From assembly GCA_003008705.1 (NCBI GenBank), contig PDUO01000007.1, positions 526,123-590,122 of the forward strand: a stretch of DNA of 64,000 bases, read 5' to 3'. The notes beneath the pieces were generated by a model. It saw only the letters and a program-made list of their open reading frames with translations. It had not been told where the DNA came from and did no database searches. Below, piece by piece: positions 11,739-24,003 of the stretch; position 1 is the first letter of the stretch, and the number at the start of each line of letters is the position of its first letter. Position numbers and translations under genes: made by a program. This DNA comes from Pezicula radicicola (Eukaryota > Ascomycota > Leotiomycetes > Helotiales > Dermateaceae).

Positions 11739-12234
11739 CTCTAATATAAAATTCGCACGTGAGGTAATTCGACGCGGTGTGTGTTCTCGCTCTTAAGGTT
11801 CAGGCTCTGAGCTGGTGGACTGACAATTCTGAAGAAGGGGATGAAGATCGAAGTGAGAGGTCTTCGGGGCTGTGAAATAAGCCCACAGTATACAAGTGAC
11901 GGCAAGGTGGTTGGATAATTAAGCGAGCAGATGACCGAGAAACGCAATTGCTGTTCATTCGAAAAGAAACATAAATTCACAGTAGACAAGGTGTCTTCTC
12001 TCCCCAAGGTTTTTACAGTGATTTCCCCTCAGATGTCCCATCGTTTAAGTTTTCGGAAGGAGAGGAAAGAAATCTCCATTTCCACTACGTATAAGATCTA
12101 TTGTTCTAGCTTTTGGGATAACATATCTTTTGCACAAATCTCTTGTGTACCCAATACCCCTTTTAGTTATCTTAGATAGCATTACCATTAATACTTTCAC
12201 CCTATTTATAACCGCAATATCCAGTTAAGAAAGA

Positions 12235-12298
12235 ATAAAGTAAGTTACCCAAATCAAGTAAAATAAATGACTTATAGTAAAGTCGGTTCGTACCAAAG
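12235..12298. repeat. MITE-like element, truncated copy B
   Basis: AAGTAAGTTACCCAAATCAA is followed by a degenerate end (CTTATAGTAAAGTCGGTTCG) that aligns to the right-hand inverted end of copies A and C. The left inverted end is missing or unrecognisable. Confidence 0.5.
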
Positions 12299-12299
12299 T

Positions 12300-13238
12300 A
12301 TAGGCCCATCACACCCTACATAACTATTATTCTAGACATTTAGAATAGTCACATAGCAGCATCTATATTGTTAGAGAAAAATCCAGTCACTTTAGACATA
12401 TTAATTATATACCACAAACAAGCATTATACCAAATCATCTAGAACCCGAAATTCTCCATTCCCAAACCCCAACACCTCTTAAAACTCCACATAGGTAATG
12501 AACGCACTTTACCAACAACTCCCTATCTTATCTCTTACCACTATACAACCAAAAAAAATCCACTGACTCTATAATTCTCTCTACTCAAACATCTCCCAAA
12601 AGCACAAAACAAACTACAAACAACGCTCAATCCACAAACCCAACCCTTACTTTACCAATCTCCCCCCTCCCCTAGAAAACCAACAAATCCGCACCCCCAA
12701 ACCACAAACCACAAAACAATAGTACAAAGCACAAATCCAACCCTAAGTCTCTATCCACCTCCCGCTTACCTACTCTAGTAGCGAGATAGTAAAATACAGC
12801 ATAGAATTCTACAAGTACTAATGTTAACTACTTACCAATTGAATGACTGTCACAAACAAAGTTAAAAAGTAAACAACTAGCTGTCTCCTTCAAGTAGTAT
12901 AAGGGTAAGTGTGACTACACCTTAACAACAGCTTAAATTTCTGTCACTTGCTTAGTATTTCATTCTCTATTGATATGGCTGGGCTGGTGGGGTAATCTTA
13001 TATTGGTAGTGCCCATTGGATACTTTTTGCAGCGCCGGACGACTCGTGGAATATACACAGTCACCGATGATGTAGTAGTAAACTAGTAAAGTAGAGACGT
13101 AATGCAGAGAGCTTAACAATATAGAGAACTGAAACCTAGAGACTGACAATAACACGCCCTTTTAACACCTTTAAATGAGTAAACCAAATACCAAATGCTA
13201 CCTATGCAACGCCATTTCCCTTCGTGTGATCAAACACA
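12300..13238. other. Non-coding stretch with strong C-over-G skew
   Basis: No convincing gene is present. From about 12400 to 12760 the plus strand is built almost only of A, C and T, with very few G (runs such as CAAACCCCAACACCTC and ACCACAAACCACAAAACAA). The remainder up to the Pff1 stop is ordinary AT-rich sequence. A 62-codon minus-strand frame at 12967-13155 has no support. Confidence 0.5.
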
Positions 13239-16200
13239 TTAGACAACAAAAGGTTTGCTACCTTCGACCAGTCCATCCATGGTTTTAGAGATACTTGTCC
13301 AAGCCGGTGCAAATCTCTGCGCTTCATCAAGAGCCGGAATAAGGCCTGGTTCATTATGATCAGACCAAAGGCAAACGACCCTTCCTTCAATTCCTTCATC
13401 ACCTGGTTGCTTGTCCTCACTGACAGCCCACTCGACATCAACAACCCATTCATGATCCCAATCCCTCGACCACAGCTTGATCTGGTCTGAACCAGAATCA
13501 GGCACGTCATCGCCACCGAACTTGCCTCGTGTGGCAGCTCCTTCAACCGAAAATTTGCGGAAGGGGGAGTCGAAACGAATGATGCAGGCCCGGGTTTCGC
13601 GTCCTGAAATGTGGAAGCGGGCGTGGTTTTCCTTGGGTGTTCGTGTCACATTATATGTAAGCCACTCCTTGAATCCCTTCTCCAGCGGTACTCCTGTTGG
13701 AACATTGCCAATCACATTTGGGGCCGGGCCTTCATATGAGCAAAAAGACAGGCCATCTTTAACTGTAGATTTTGTGGTGCAAGTGATTTTTTGACCAGAT
13801 GCGCTCGGAATATGAGAGATAATCTCACGAATATATTCTTCGATACCGGCGAATGTAACCTTGTTGATACCGGTGTCCAAATCCACTGTCTGTTGGAAGT
13901 ATGCCTTATAGCGATTATTAGGGGAGAATGGAAAAGCGACCAAATTGTAAATTAGGCTTCCCACAAAAACCAAGAAGATGAAAGTAGGAATATGGTGAGT
14001 AATGCGGTGAGTGAAGGGACCAAGTGGCAGCAATAACAAGATCGAAAATAGCGAAACGATAAGGTACGGCAGGATAAGAGAACTACCATCTGTACCAGTC
14101 TGATCAAGAGCAGTTACAATAAGCAGTCCCACTTGTCCTAGGATGATCAATACGAACGGACCGACCAACAGGAATTGCAGTACCCAAGTCCACGCTGGCA
14201 AGTTCGCAGACCAGACCTGCTCCCCTCCGAAAGCCTGATGCTTTTCGTCGTCATCTTCTTCATCATTCGGGCCGTCATTGAGAGCAGCCACTGTTCTGCG
14301 ATATCCGTTCGAGAAAGTAGCACCGATCGATCGGTGACGTTCACTATCTGAGACAAGAGGGGTTGTCTCTGTAGGCTCCTCGTGCGCATCGTCTGCGTTA
14401 GCAGCCGAACCGACAGTTTCACTCCTAGGTAGAGCATCGAGCCCATCCATCCTCTCGTTGTGGTCGCGAGCCTCATCAACCACCGAGACCTTTGTAGGGA
14501 GAGCGAATAGCTCAAGAAGAGCGATGAGAGTAGCTAGGAAAATGGCTGACTCGTAGATAACAAACATATATCCACCGCTGATTTTAAAGCGATCTTCGTA
14601 GACGGTAGCGACAACAAGGAGTAACCATCCGATTGAAAACATCCATATTAAAGCGTAGCTCCGATGTAGGGCGGACGGTCTTACAAAATTGCAGCCTGCC
14701 ATTAGAAACCAGAATGAAGTGAAGAATAAGCTCAGTGACATGGCCCATACAGAATATGAGGAGGAGAATATTATCAAAGGATTGAATTTCCTGACCAGAA
14801 ATGCGGCTCCAACTACAAGTGCTGAAGACACGATTAGGGCAACAGGAAACCTAAAGGCTCCCTTCCAGCCCCCCAAGGAAACAGACTCGATGCCTTCCTC
14901 CTCGGATTTGACTGTACCTGCGAAAAAGTAGTATTTGTCTGCTCGAATAAGAAGGAATGAAACAAGCATCAATATCAGGGGCGATGCTATGAGCAGAGAT
15001 AGTGACCATGCGAATAGTGTCCTTAGTCGAAAGACTGCAAAAGTTTCACCAAAGATATCGAACCAAACACCTTCATGGCCTTGACCATTCTTGACTTTGC
15101 CAGGCGCTTTATCGCCTCTGGGCCCGTCGAAGGTGTTGCTTGTGTCAGAGGACAGGGATTTGACGGTTGCCAGGGATGCAGACAGCATATGCCACAGTGA
15201 ATCCTTGGAAGTATACTTTGTGCTATCCTCATCGGTATGGTACTGAGCTCTAGGTTCCCAAAAGGCGACATCGAGCCCTCGATAACCCTCTGCGCGAAAA
15301 ATGACATAGTCTGTCTCACTCCTCACAAAGCCTAGCGAGAAGCCATCAGAGCTGACAACTGTACCAAAGGGGTGTCTGGCCTTTGCGTAAGCCTTTGTTA
15401 CTTCGGCATCTGTGCTCCGGAAGAGAGTCGCTCTACCACCTGCACCAGCGCCTTCGAGATTGAGGAACGTGTGGACGAAGGATGCCATTGGGTGTGACAA
15501 GAAGGCTTTGGCGCCATACAGGCCATCCTCCTCTCCATTATTAAATAACAAGACGAGACCTTTCTTGGGCGTTGCTGATTCCTGGGAGAAGTACTTGATC
15601 AATTGAAGCAGAGTAATGACCCCAACGCCGTCATCTGTAGCTCCAAATCCAGTAGAGACACTGTCGAAGTGGGCATTTATCATAACTCCTCCCTTTCCAT
15701 GCGTCGTTTCGGCACTGAAAGACCGAGAACTCCACCACTCTCCTGCTTCGTCCTCAGAGCCTCTGATATATACAATGATGTTGTTGCCTTCGAAGTACGT
15801 GCTGATCCCCAAGCGTCGGCCAGATACTCCTATGGCAGTCAAAGCATTGCTTGTGTAATTTGAGACTAAATCATTGAATACGACAGCTACTGGACTCGCG
15901 GATCTCATGCGTAGATCTTCATGGTGTGCATCGTATTCGACCTGTGACTCGGGGTCGATGGCGTCCCCACCTTGCCCTTTATTTAGAAGTCCGTCATGAT
16001 ACACACTGCCTCCCACACTCTCTGCCTTCCAAGTTGCGTTATTCCGGTCCAATATTTGCCCGATTCTCTTCAGCAACCAGTTCCTAACATCATCATTTCT
16101 CCTACTGTTAAATGGATGGTACCCATTGCTCAACTCCTGGAGGTCAAGCCATGCTTCTGTGATATTGATGCCTTTAACAGGTGTTGGGTTACTCGGCACA

Positions 16201-16328
16201 GAAGGCACAGTCTCGTGCACAACGAGTAGTGGAATGAAAACGGCGAGATATATGATGGTGACTATCACTGTTACAGGCGTTGGCGTGAAGGCGAGGGGGT
16301 TGGAGAGTCGCATGTTGGTGTTGCACAC
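13239..16328 (-). CDS. PFF1: Vacuolar membrane protease, M28 family
   Basis: A single-exon gene of 1029 residues. An N-terminal helix (about 20-37) is followed by PVKGINITEAW and a lumenal M28 zinc-aminopeptidase domain. The ligands are visible: H220 in NAHFDSVSTGFG, D232 in ATDDGVG, E266/E267 in NNGEEDGLYG, E292 in NLEGAG and H364 in QYHTDEDS. About eight further hydrophobic helices span roughly 430-790, with an acidic loop (DGPNDEEDDDEKH), and a lumenal C-terminal domain follows. Architecture and length match yeast Pff1 (YBR074W), a multispanning vacuolar-membrane metalloprotease of unsettled substrate. Translation may start at Met1 or at Met6 (MRLSNPLAFTPTPV), which fits family starts better. 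No lesion is seen. Confidence 0.95.
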   Translation of the reverse strand: MCNTNMRLSNPLAFTPTPVTVIVTIIYLAVFIPLLVVHETVPSVPSNPTPVKGINITEAWLDLQELSNGYHPFNSRRNDDVRNWLLKRIGQILDRNNATWKAESVGGSVYHDGLLNKGQGGDAIDPESQVEYDAHHEDLRMRSASPVAVVFNDLVSNYTSNALTAIGVSGRRLGISTYFEGNNIIVYIRGSEDEAGEWWSSRSFSAETTHGKGGVMINAHFDSVSTGFGATDDGVGVITLLQLIKYFSQESATPKKGLVLLFNNGEEDGLYGAKAFLSHPMASFVHTFLNLEGAGAGGRATLFRSTDAEVTKAYAKARHPFGTVVSSDGFSLGFVRSETDYVIFRAEGYRGLDVAFWEPRAQYHTDEDSTKYTSKDSLWHMLSASLATVKSLSSDTSNTFDGPRGDKAPGKVKNGQGHEGVWFDIFGETFAVFRLRTLFAWSLSLLIASPLILMLVSFLLIRADKYYFFAGTVKSEEEGIESVSLGGWKGAFRFPVALIVSSALVVGAAFLVRKFNPLIIFSSSYSVWAMSLSLFFTSFWFLMAGCNFVRPSALHRSYALIWMFSIGWLLLVVATVYEDRFKISGGYMFVIYESAIFLATLIALLELFALPTKVSVVDEARDHNERMDGLDALPRSETVGSAANADDAHEEPTETTPLVSDSERHRSIGATFSNGYRRTVAALNDGPNDEEDDDEKHQAFGGEQVWSANLPAWTWVLQFLLVGPFVLIILGQVGLLIVTALDQTGTDGSSLILPYLIVSLFSILLLLPLGPFTHRITHHIPTFIFLVFVGSLIYNLVAFPFSPNNRYKAYFQQTVDLDTGINKVTFAGIEEYIREIISHIPSASGQKITCTTKSTVKDGLSFCSYEGPAPNVIGNVPTGVPLEKGFKEWLTYNVTRTPKENHARFHISGRETRACIIRFDSPFRKFSVEGAATRGKFGGDDVPDSGSDQIKLWSRDWDHEWVVDVEWAVSEDKQPGDEGIEGRVVCLWSDHNEPGLIPALDEAQRFAPAWTSISKTMDGLVEGSKPFVV

Positions 16329-16716
16329 GGCGATTCTGTGTATCTGGTGGAATTGGAGAAAGGCTGTAGCGAACCATCCGACGACTCAACTGCAGTACAG
16401 TACTCTGTAGGCGTGGATTAAGCTAGCCGTGACCTAGCAATTGAAGAGAAGAGCAGAATATCCTCATCGGTTCACCAGGAAAACAGACAGATAAGAAGCA
16501 AGTTAGGTAGTCCTGAGGTCGTCATCATAAGCTTGAGCTTGGGCCATTTTTGGAGGGGCTGGAACAGGGCTTGCAACTTCTCCATCCGGCAATTCTCTTC
16601 TCATTCTTTAGCTTCTCATCACGCAAAAGTGGCGCCATCTTAATAAGTACCAAACACCGAATTGATATCTACAAGACTTCTTTCTATCAAATATGATATC
16701 TAAAACCATCTACTAA

Positions 16717-18500
16717 TTAACTCTCCTCATAATCACCCTTCGCCCACTTCCTCAAGATATTCTTCTTCACCTTCCCCGTACTCGTCTTTGGCAACTCCTT
16801 GACGATCTCCACCTCCCTGGGCACCATAAACCTCGATATCGAGCTTTCATCCCTAGCCCAAGTTATGAGATCCTCTCCCTTCATCTCCTTTCCTTCCTTG
16901 ACCGTAATGAAAGCCTTTGGTCGCTCACCATAATGGGAGTCTGCTACAGAGACAACACCCGCTTCTAGGACGTCTGGATGTTGGACGAGCATTGCCTCAA
17001 GTGCTACAGATGAGATATTCTCGCCGCCTGGAAAGATGTTAGTGAGCGAACTTTGGGGGAGATTGAGAGGAGAAGGATCATACCGCTGATGATTATATCC
17101 TTTGCCCGATCTAATATCTGTGCACTTCCATCCTCATGCCAGACAGCTAAATCTCCAGAATGTAAACCACCACCCGCAAACAACTTCCTCGTCGCCTCAG
17201 CATCCTTGTAATACTCTTTACCACAGATATTACCAAAGAACACAATCTCACCTATCTCCTTTCCATCCTTCTTCACATCTTCAAGTACTCCCTCTGGCAA
17301 ATTTTGCTTTACTATTCTTATTGGCAAGCCGGTGATGAAGCCATGACCTTGCCGAGCCATTCGTGCATATTTCTCTTTCGTGGGAAGAGTTTCCCAGACA
17401 GGCATATGGTAACCTTTTGTAATTGGGCCGTATGTTTCTGTTAGACCATAAACATGAACAGGGAAGAGGTTCAGGTTCGTCATCTGCTCGAAGAGATGGG
17501 CTGTCGGTGGGCTAGCTGCCACTGTGACCCTGACAGGACGCTCGAGTTTCTCAGCTTCTTTTGCTGCACAGAGGAGCGTATTAACTGTAGGTGCGGCATT
17601 AAAATGCGTTATGTTTTCCGTTTTGAGCAGTTTCCAGATGAGCGGATAGTCGATTTTTCTCAGACAGTAATGAGTGCCACGAACACTTGTTACGGCCCAA
17701 GGAAAAGTCCAACCCATTGCATGGAACATAGGCAATGTCCACAAGTACCCACATCGTCCAGTATGATAGTTCAGTCCTGATTCAATGACATTCCCCATAG
17801 CAGCAAGGTATGCTCCTCGATGCGTGTAAACAACGCCCTTCGGTTTTGCCGTTGTACCGCTTGTGAAGGGAATAGCAATAGTCCCATCCTCATCCTTAAT
17901 CCTCTCACTCTCTAATCCAGCCCACCCTTTCCCTCCAGTCTTTCTATCATAATTCAACCCTTCCAAAATTGCCTCGTCAAAAGGCCCACTCAACTCTCCC
18001 TCGGTAAAATCTGTATCCGTATCAATAATAAAAGGTACATCCGGCCTCTTCTTCCTAAACCCATTCAACAACCCCACAAACTCCTCATCAGCAACAACAA
18101 CGTCCACCTCAGCAAAATCCAGAATATAACTGATGTCCTCCTGCTTTAACCGATAATTAACCGCCACATTAACACCTCCAGCAGCTGCGATCCCAAAGAT
18201 CGACTCTAAGAAACCAGGCGTATTCGGGGCTAGGATTCCTACTTTCTTGAAGCCTTTGGATTTTAGAAAGTAGGCGAGCCCGCGTGCTCGGTCGGCGAAT
18301 TCTTGGTATGAGCGACGGAGTACTTTGCCATTAGAGGTTACATGGTAAATTGCCTCGGCTTCCGGCTCGATTTGAGCTGCCCGCTCTAGGAAGAAGGTTG
18401 GGGACAATTGGTGGATGTGATTCTTGTGAGAAGGAGTGCTGGTGTTGGTGCCGGTGAACTGCGACAGGAGGGATTGGAGGCGGGCGGTTGCTGATGACAT
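16717..18500 (-). CDS. AMP-dependent acyl-CoA synthetase/ligase
   Basis: Exons are 18500..17084 and 17027..16717, with a 56-bp intron (GTATGA..CCAG) that falls inside ISGGENISS, giving 575 residues. Adenylate-forming enzyme motifs are complete: the phosphate-binding loop IPFTSGTTAKPKG (about 210-222), VYGLTETYGP, GLHSGDLAVWHEDG, and the hinge DRAKDIIISGGENISS. The C-terminal PKTSTGKVKKNILRKW carries the lysine needed for adenylation. Such enzymes activate a carboxylic acid with ATP and pass it to CoA; the substrate (medium-chain or aromatic acid) cannot be told from the sequence. There is no SKL-type peroxisomal signal, as the protein ends GDYEES. It is close in layout to plant and fungal acyl-activating enzymes with short linkers. 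Confidence 0.93.
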
Positions 18501-19549
18501 TGTGCGTGTCGTCTAGAATATTGTGAAGGGGAGAGTATGTATGGTAGGACGTTGTTGTCGTTGAATCTAAGGCACAGTAGAGTACCAAATGCGGGGTATT
18601 TGTGGTGTACAGATTACAAAAGTACGTACAATATGTCAAAGAGATGCTCCAAGCATTGAACTGTTTACAAGTGAACTGCTCTCATACTACGAAGAGAGAG
18701 ACAGTATTCAAAATGGCAGAGGTTTCTTCTCTGTAGCAAAAAAGCCATTGCTAATCTCCAATGCAGGGAGGACAGGGAATAGATGGAGCCGGCTGCTGTT
18801 GAGCTTCCAACCGCCGATATGCGATTTCGCACCCGCTGTGGGGTAACCGTGCTCGCCCGTGGTGGGGAGGATTCATGATTCATGAATGACCTTTATTCCC
18901 GAGGTAAGCAAAGCCAACGACAACGACTCACCCACTCGCGAGGCTGTGAGCCCATCAATTCCGCTGTGGGTATCATAGAATGCAAGGCTGAATGGAGACA
19001 GAAGAGTGTTACGAGTATGACGTGGGGGTAGGGTTGAAAACCAGAGTTAGTAGAAGCTCTGAAAGGGAATGTTGGTCTGATGCGTGTATGCCTTGGAAAA
19101 CAAAAGGATCCGATTTCCCTAGCCTAAGCATAAGGTAATTGTCATAGAACCGCAGGTATAATCTTGGGAAGTCAAAAGAGGATGAGTTTGCGCACTAGTT
19201 GTTGTACCCAAGTGCCATAAACCAATGCATTCTAAAATCACCAGACTCCCATTACCATCACCAAAATATGCCCTGCACCTTTCAAGTACTTATTTCGAGG
19301 TTTTCATTTTCCCTATGAGCGCGTGACCAGATGAAAGCTATACAGAGTAGAAGAGTTCCGTGCTATATCAGCGCTCTTTTTCCGATGTAGCACCCTCCCA
19401 TCCTTGTGATTTATTTGAGAACCAGCCTTGGGTCGTCCCCTGTGGGTCGACAAAGCATTGACGATTGCGAAAAAGGAAAACAAGAATGACCCCAACCAAC
19501 CAAGCCCAGACAGCGCAGACGTAACAATCAAAACTCGAAAGTCGATAGT
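18501..19549. other. Intergenic
   Basis: The region holds the upstream part of the acyl-CoA synthetase gene and the 3' region of the L16 gene. Short frames at 18589-18846 and 19313-19531 lack domains or neighbours that would support them. No repeat is seen. Confidence 0.4.
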
Positions 19550-20514
19550 CTAGTAGCCGTACTCAGCCAATTGCTTCTTGGTCTTCTCGTCAACCTTCGC
19601 GCTCTTCTGGGCGTCGGAGAGTTGCTTGCGCGCAGCCTTCTTGCGTGCGTAGTATGCGGCTCCCTTAACCTTTCTTCTCTCCTCAAGTCTATACAATATC
19701 AGCATTAATTTCTTCAACCTATTGAAATCCACATTACTAACCTAGCAACAACGTCCTGGTATTTCCAGCCAACCTCGTGACTCAATCGGCCAACTGTGCA
19801 GTACTTGCGTCCGGGCTTCAATCTCAACACTCTCAAGGCTTGGGGGACAACAACACGCTTGACTTTGTCGTATGGTGGTGGGACACCCTCGAAAACCTTT
19901 AGTCTCTCCATAGCGGCGGCGCCACGGGCAGTCTTGTGAGGAATCATTCCACGGACGGTCTTGTAGAAGATTCTTGATGGGGCACGGAAATGGAAAGGAC
20001 CTGTGTAAATGAGTCAGATGCTGCCTCCAATTCCTGACCGTCGCTGGTCCTCATGAAGTCGAAAGGGCGACATCTTACCTCCTCGGGTTGGGTTGTATCT
20101 TGTCATCTTTCGGAGGTAGGCGTGGTACTTTACTATACGTCAAGTAAAGTCAGTCTCAGCGTTTTCCAATCCATCTTTGCGCAATCCAATCCCTTATTCC
20201 TCATCTTCCATCTCTTCCATAATCGGGATTTAGGTACTACGTACGCTTCGCACGGAAGAACTCTCCAGAGATGTTCAAGGCCTCCGTTCGTACAACTACG
20301 ATCTTCTGGCCGTTGAGCAGCTGCTTTGCCACGGTACTGGCCAGCCGACCAAGGAGGTGGCCCTTGCCATCGATAGTGATCTAATCCGCAGAAATACCAG
20401 TTAGCTATGCCTCTTCCCAACTCCTAAGACTATTCAATGCTTTTCGAGGTTGATCCAATATTGTGGAGTTGCGCGCGGGAGTCGAGGACTTACGACTGGC
20501 TCGAAGGTCGACAT
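19550..20514 (-). CDS. RPL16: 60S ribosomal protein L16 (uL13, L13a family)
   Basis: Five exons: 20514..20494, 20380..20245, 20132..20079, 20000..19742 and 19688..19550. The introns are 113, 112, 78 and 53 bp, all GT..AG. Joining them gives 202 residues, the usual fungal length, starting [20 protein letters not shown] and ending KKQLAEYGY. Family blocks are intact: [45 protein letters not shown] and [15 protein letters not shown]. The protein sits in the large cytosolic ribosomal subunit. A first exon of only seven codons and many 5'-weighted introns are typical of fungal ribosomal protein genes. Confidence 0.98.
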
Positions 20515-21540
20515 CCTGTCCTGCTAGCGATGAGAAGACAGTTGTTGTAAGGTTGTCGTATCCTCTACCTTCGTGATGGTGGAGGTGGTCGAATTGTTGT
20601 CGTGGTGCTGGAAATGCGGTCTTGAGGTTGAATTTCTTTGTTGTGCGTCGGGTTAGCTCGCTTATTTTGACTAGTCATGTGGTTCAACAACAAGCCTCGG
20701 ATTAATTATTTATTCCGTGATTCTAGGGCTGGCCGCTGTCAAGGAGGCTGGCGGGCAAGGCTGCAGACCTCTTGATGTGCGATAGAATCAGTTGCTACTT
20801 ATTAAAATCAAATCATCGCTTCAAATACAGCCAGTAAGCAAACCCGTCACTTAGAGCAAATTCCGTCAAGATTTTTTTTTTCAACGTGGAGTGCTGCTTT
20901 ATCTCGAGCACAAGGCTATCAACAGCCAAGAACTATGTTGTCACGGAGTCAACATGAATGAAAAAGTAGAAACGATAACAGGGCTCCGTGTATTTAGGGG
21001 AATTAAGATACTCTCCGAGTTGGTGGACTAGTTTCAGTTACCCAACACCTCGAAAACTGGTTTATAATTAGATCAATCTAAGTAGTACTGTAAGAATTGG
21101 TTCATGAGAGATCATTTCGAATAGTTATTTATTCAGACATGAGAGATGGCTTTGGGTAACTCACTTGATTTAGGTAACTCGCTTGGTTTAGGTAACTCAC
21201 ATCCCCTAGTTAAAATGATCCCTTATAAACCAATTCGTACGGCAGTACCTTACCCAACAAGGGAACAGCTGGTACAAAGTCATTGAGTTTAAAAATTCTT
21301 ACGGTTAGGAGCAAAGGTTTCCTATTTATAACGTCTCCTAAGCCGAGTCATTCTAATGCGATTTCAGAACCGTCCGTGTCTGTTTGCTTTCTGCTCTGTT
21401 TCTTAAGAGCGTAGAACGCCTCGCTGCAACGACAACCAGAATCCGCTTCTCCAGAATGGGTAATCCGACCCAAGATACATGCAATGCAATCGATGAAGCA
21501 AAGTGAATTCGTAAACCGTTCCAGACGCCCAATTGCTCAA
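20515..21540. other. Intergenic with a MITE-like insertion
   Basis: The L16 promoter region is followed by AT-rich spacer containing the inverted-repeat element at 21084-21250. A ten-base T run lies at 20873-20882. No gene is supported; a 63-codon frame at 21353-21544 lacks recognisable features. Confidence 0.45.
21084..21250. mobile_element. MITE-like element, copy C (most complete)
   Basis: The left end (GTACTGTAAGAATTGGTTCA..GAGATCATTT) and the reverse complement of the right end (GTACTGCCGTACGAATTGGT..GGGATCATTTT) form an inverted repeat of about 35 bp. Inside, GGTAACTCACTTGATTTA is repeated head to tail about two and a half times (21154-21201). The size is about 167 bp and nothing is coding. 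The ends match copy A at 5.9 kb. Confidence 0.8.
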
Positions 21541-22686
21541 TCATTCAGCCATCTTAGCATCCAATCCATTCAAGATCATCTGAGTCTCCTTGACCAAGTC
21601 CTTCCGCTTCTGTCTAGCCTCATCATTGCCCTCAGTCTCCACTGCATCCAGCTTCAATAGCACCTCATTCATAATTGTCTCGCTCAGCTTTTTATGTTCG
21701 AAGTCCTTTTTCTTTGGATCCGTGGGAGGGGCTGCAGTAAATTGGACGCAGAGAGGTAGAATCTTAGTGTGGAAGTGTGATGAGATAACTTGCAACTTTT
21801 CGATTGGGCCCTTCGGCGTGGTTTGTGGTGATGGTGAAACTGGTCGGGAATTGCCATTCGAAGTTCCGGCTCCTTCTGGTGAGAGATTGTCGCCGCCTTT
21901 CCTCTTGCTGGCCTTCTTCGCCTTCTTGCCCCTCTTTCCACTACGTAGCTTCTTTCCAATTGAGGAACCGCCTGCGCTGTCGTCGCCGCTTTCGGAATCG
22001 GACCTGCTATCACTCTGACCATCCGGCACGATACACAAGATCTCCGACTCGTTCTTGAGGTTGTAATCACGACATGGCGCAAATTCGTCCTTTAGATGCT
22101 TACCCTTGTAAAGTAGCTTCAGCTTCTTTCCCTTGCTCTCCGGAATATCCATGACAGTTGCAGCGCGTTCCCGTACATCTCTAACCTGCAACTTGCCATC
22201 TCCGATGCTGTATGCTGGAAACTTGACTGGATATGTAATGCCTTTATTTTTTATTAATAGGACATCGTCCTCCTCCTGTCCCATCGTGGGTGCTTGGCGG
22301 CTGTGAGGATCGTACGTTCTTCTTGGTTCCTCTAAATCCTCCGAAGTGATGTAGGAAAAGTCGTCGTCTGTAACATTGGGAGCATGTTGTCTGGAACCAA
22401 AGGGTGAGAGTCGCTGCCCGCTCCAGAAATTAGAACCCCAGCGGCTCATTGAGACTGCGGCGGTAAGAACGAGGAGGATGCTGCCGGCAACAGCAGTAGG
22501 CGAATCTAGATGGGTGGTCTTTGCGGCAGAACGCAGGTACTCTTGGGCTGGTCCTGGAAGTTGTAGGAAGGCTTTATTGACTTGAATTATGACGTTGTTG
22601 AGGTAGCTCTGAAAAGAGTCAGGAAGGCGCTGTAGTGCAGATGAATACAGGGTGGCACCTTGCGATGCCAGAGCACTGGAAGCCAC
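21541..22686 (-). CDS. BAG-domain Hsp70 co-chaperone, membrane-anchored
   Basis: A single exon of 381 residues. An N-terminal hydrophobic helix (about 64-80, [16 protein letters not shown]) suggests a membrane anchor. A ubiquitin-like region (about 145-220, with [15 protein letters not shown] and [11 protein letters not shown]) is followed by a Ser/Lys-rich linker ([16 protein letters not shown]). The C-terminal BAG domain (about 295-378) contains [19 protein letters not shown] and ends [22 protein letters not shown] domains bind the Hsp70 ATPase domain and release nucleotide. The order helix-UBL-BAG resembles fission yeast Bag101/Bag102; yeast Snl1 is a shorter relative. The family call is firm, but which paralogue it is remains uncertain. 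Confidence 0.9.
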   Translation of the reverse strand: MASSALASQGATLYSSALQRLPDSFQSYLNNVIIQVNKAFLQLPGPAQEYLRSAAKTTHLDSPTAVAGSILLVLTAAVSMSRWGSNFWSGQRLSPFGSRQHAPNVTDDDFSYITSEDLEEPRRTYDPHSRQAPTMGQEEDDVLLIKNKGITYPVKFPAYSIGDGKLQVRDVRERAATVMDIPESKGKKLKLLYKGKHLKDEFAPCRDYNLKNESEILCIVPDGQSDSRSDSESGDDSAGGSSIGKKLRSGKRGKKAKKASKRKGGDNLSPEGAGTSNGNSRPVSPSPQTTPKGPIEKLQVISSHFHTKILPLCVQFTAAPPTDPKKKDFEHKKLSETIMNEVLLKLDAVETEGNDEARQKRKDLVKETQMILNGLDAKMAE

Positions 22687-23421
22687 CTTGACTGTATGGA
22701 GGAAAGTCCTCTATTTGGGGACTTATATGTGCCTTCGTTATTGAGTAGGACGTCGGTCGGAGAGGTGACCTTGTTTTTTTTTTGAAAGGTGTCGAGATAT
22801 TTTGCAGCACGAGATTATGGATAACAGGACGCGCGATTGTCGGAAGCGAGAGGGGGCTACAGTACAGTACGGTGGTGGGCTTCAACAAATATTTCAGGTC
22901 ACTTAAAGGCTTCACATTCACACAACTCACATGAGGATATACATACAGTGTATCACAATAATACCTACACAGCATACAGAAAAACTGCAGAGCAACAGTA
23001 GTGATATCAATGGCAGGATGCCAACACAGAGGCTAGCAACCCAAGCGAGCCCAGGATCTATCTGTATTCCAAATGGTTCAGCCTGCTGACAAAGCTTCTG
23101 TATGACGAAATTCCCCACTGATGCCCGCGCCGAGAAAGGAAGGAAGAAAAGGAAGGGGAAGGGGAAGGGGAAGGGCTCCAACGACCTCTCTAGTGACTGA
23201 CTAAAAAGGACCAAGTCTCTTACCTTACTCGCTGAATAATTAACAAGTGAATGTTCTCGGAGACTTCAACGCCCCTCAGTCACTACATAATAACGCCATC
23301 GCAACCCCTCTAAATCCAAAACCCCCATAAAACATAAAACCCTTCGACGAAAGTCACCCAGTTGCCCACCATTTCGTTCCTACGCAGATTCTTTACTTCG
23401 ACAACAGTCAGTCCCGCAAAC
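22687..23421. other. Divergent promoter region (BAG gene / glutaredoxin)
   Basis: The two flanking genes are head to head, so this 735-bp spacer holds both promoters. It contains a poly-T/A-rich stretch near 22775 and a (GGGGAA)n run at 23150-23175. A minus-strand frame at 22927-23214 owes its Pro/Phe repeats to that microsatellite and is not a gene. Confidence 0.5.
23150..23175. repeat. (GGGGAA)n purine microsatellite
   Basis: About four copies of a G-rich hexamer sit in a longer purine-only tract between two divergent genes. Such tracts can act as nucleosome-excluding elements, but nothing here proves that. Confidence 0.85.
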
Positions 23422-23856
<435 letters not shown>

Positions 23857-24003
23857 AGCATGCCCTATATGGGCGAGATATGAGATGCGAGATACTGAGT
23901 TTTCAATGTTTTGGAAACCACTAGAAGATACCTTAGACATGGAATGAAGAATCTCAGAACCGTGGAGTTACTTCCATTTTGATACATTACCTACTGTACA
24001 GTT

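Noticed and set aside
19313..19531. 72-codon frame next to the L16 stop, with one hydrophobic helix
   Set aside because: It lies in the L16 3' region on the same strand and has no conserved motif or separate promoter space.
22927..23214. Minus-strand frame with Phe-Pro repeats
   Set aside because: The repeats are the translation of the (GGGGAA)n tract in a divergent promoter.
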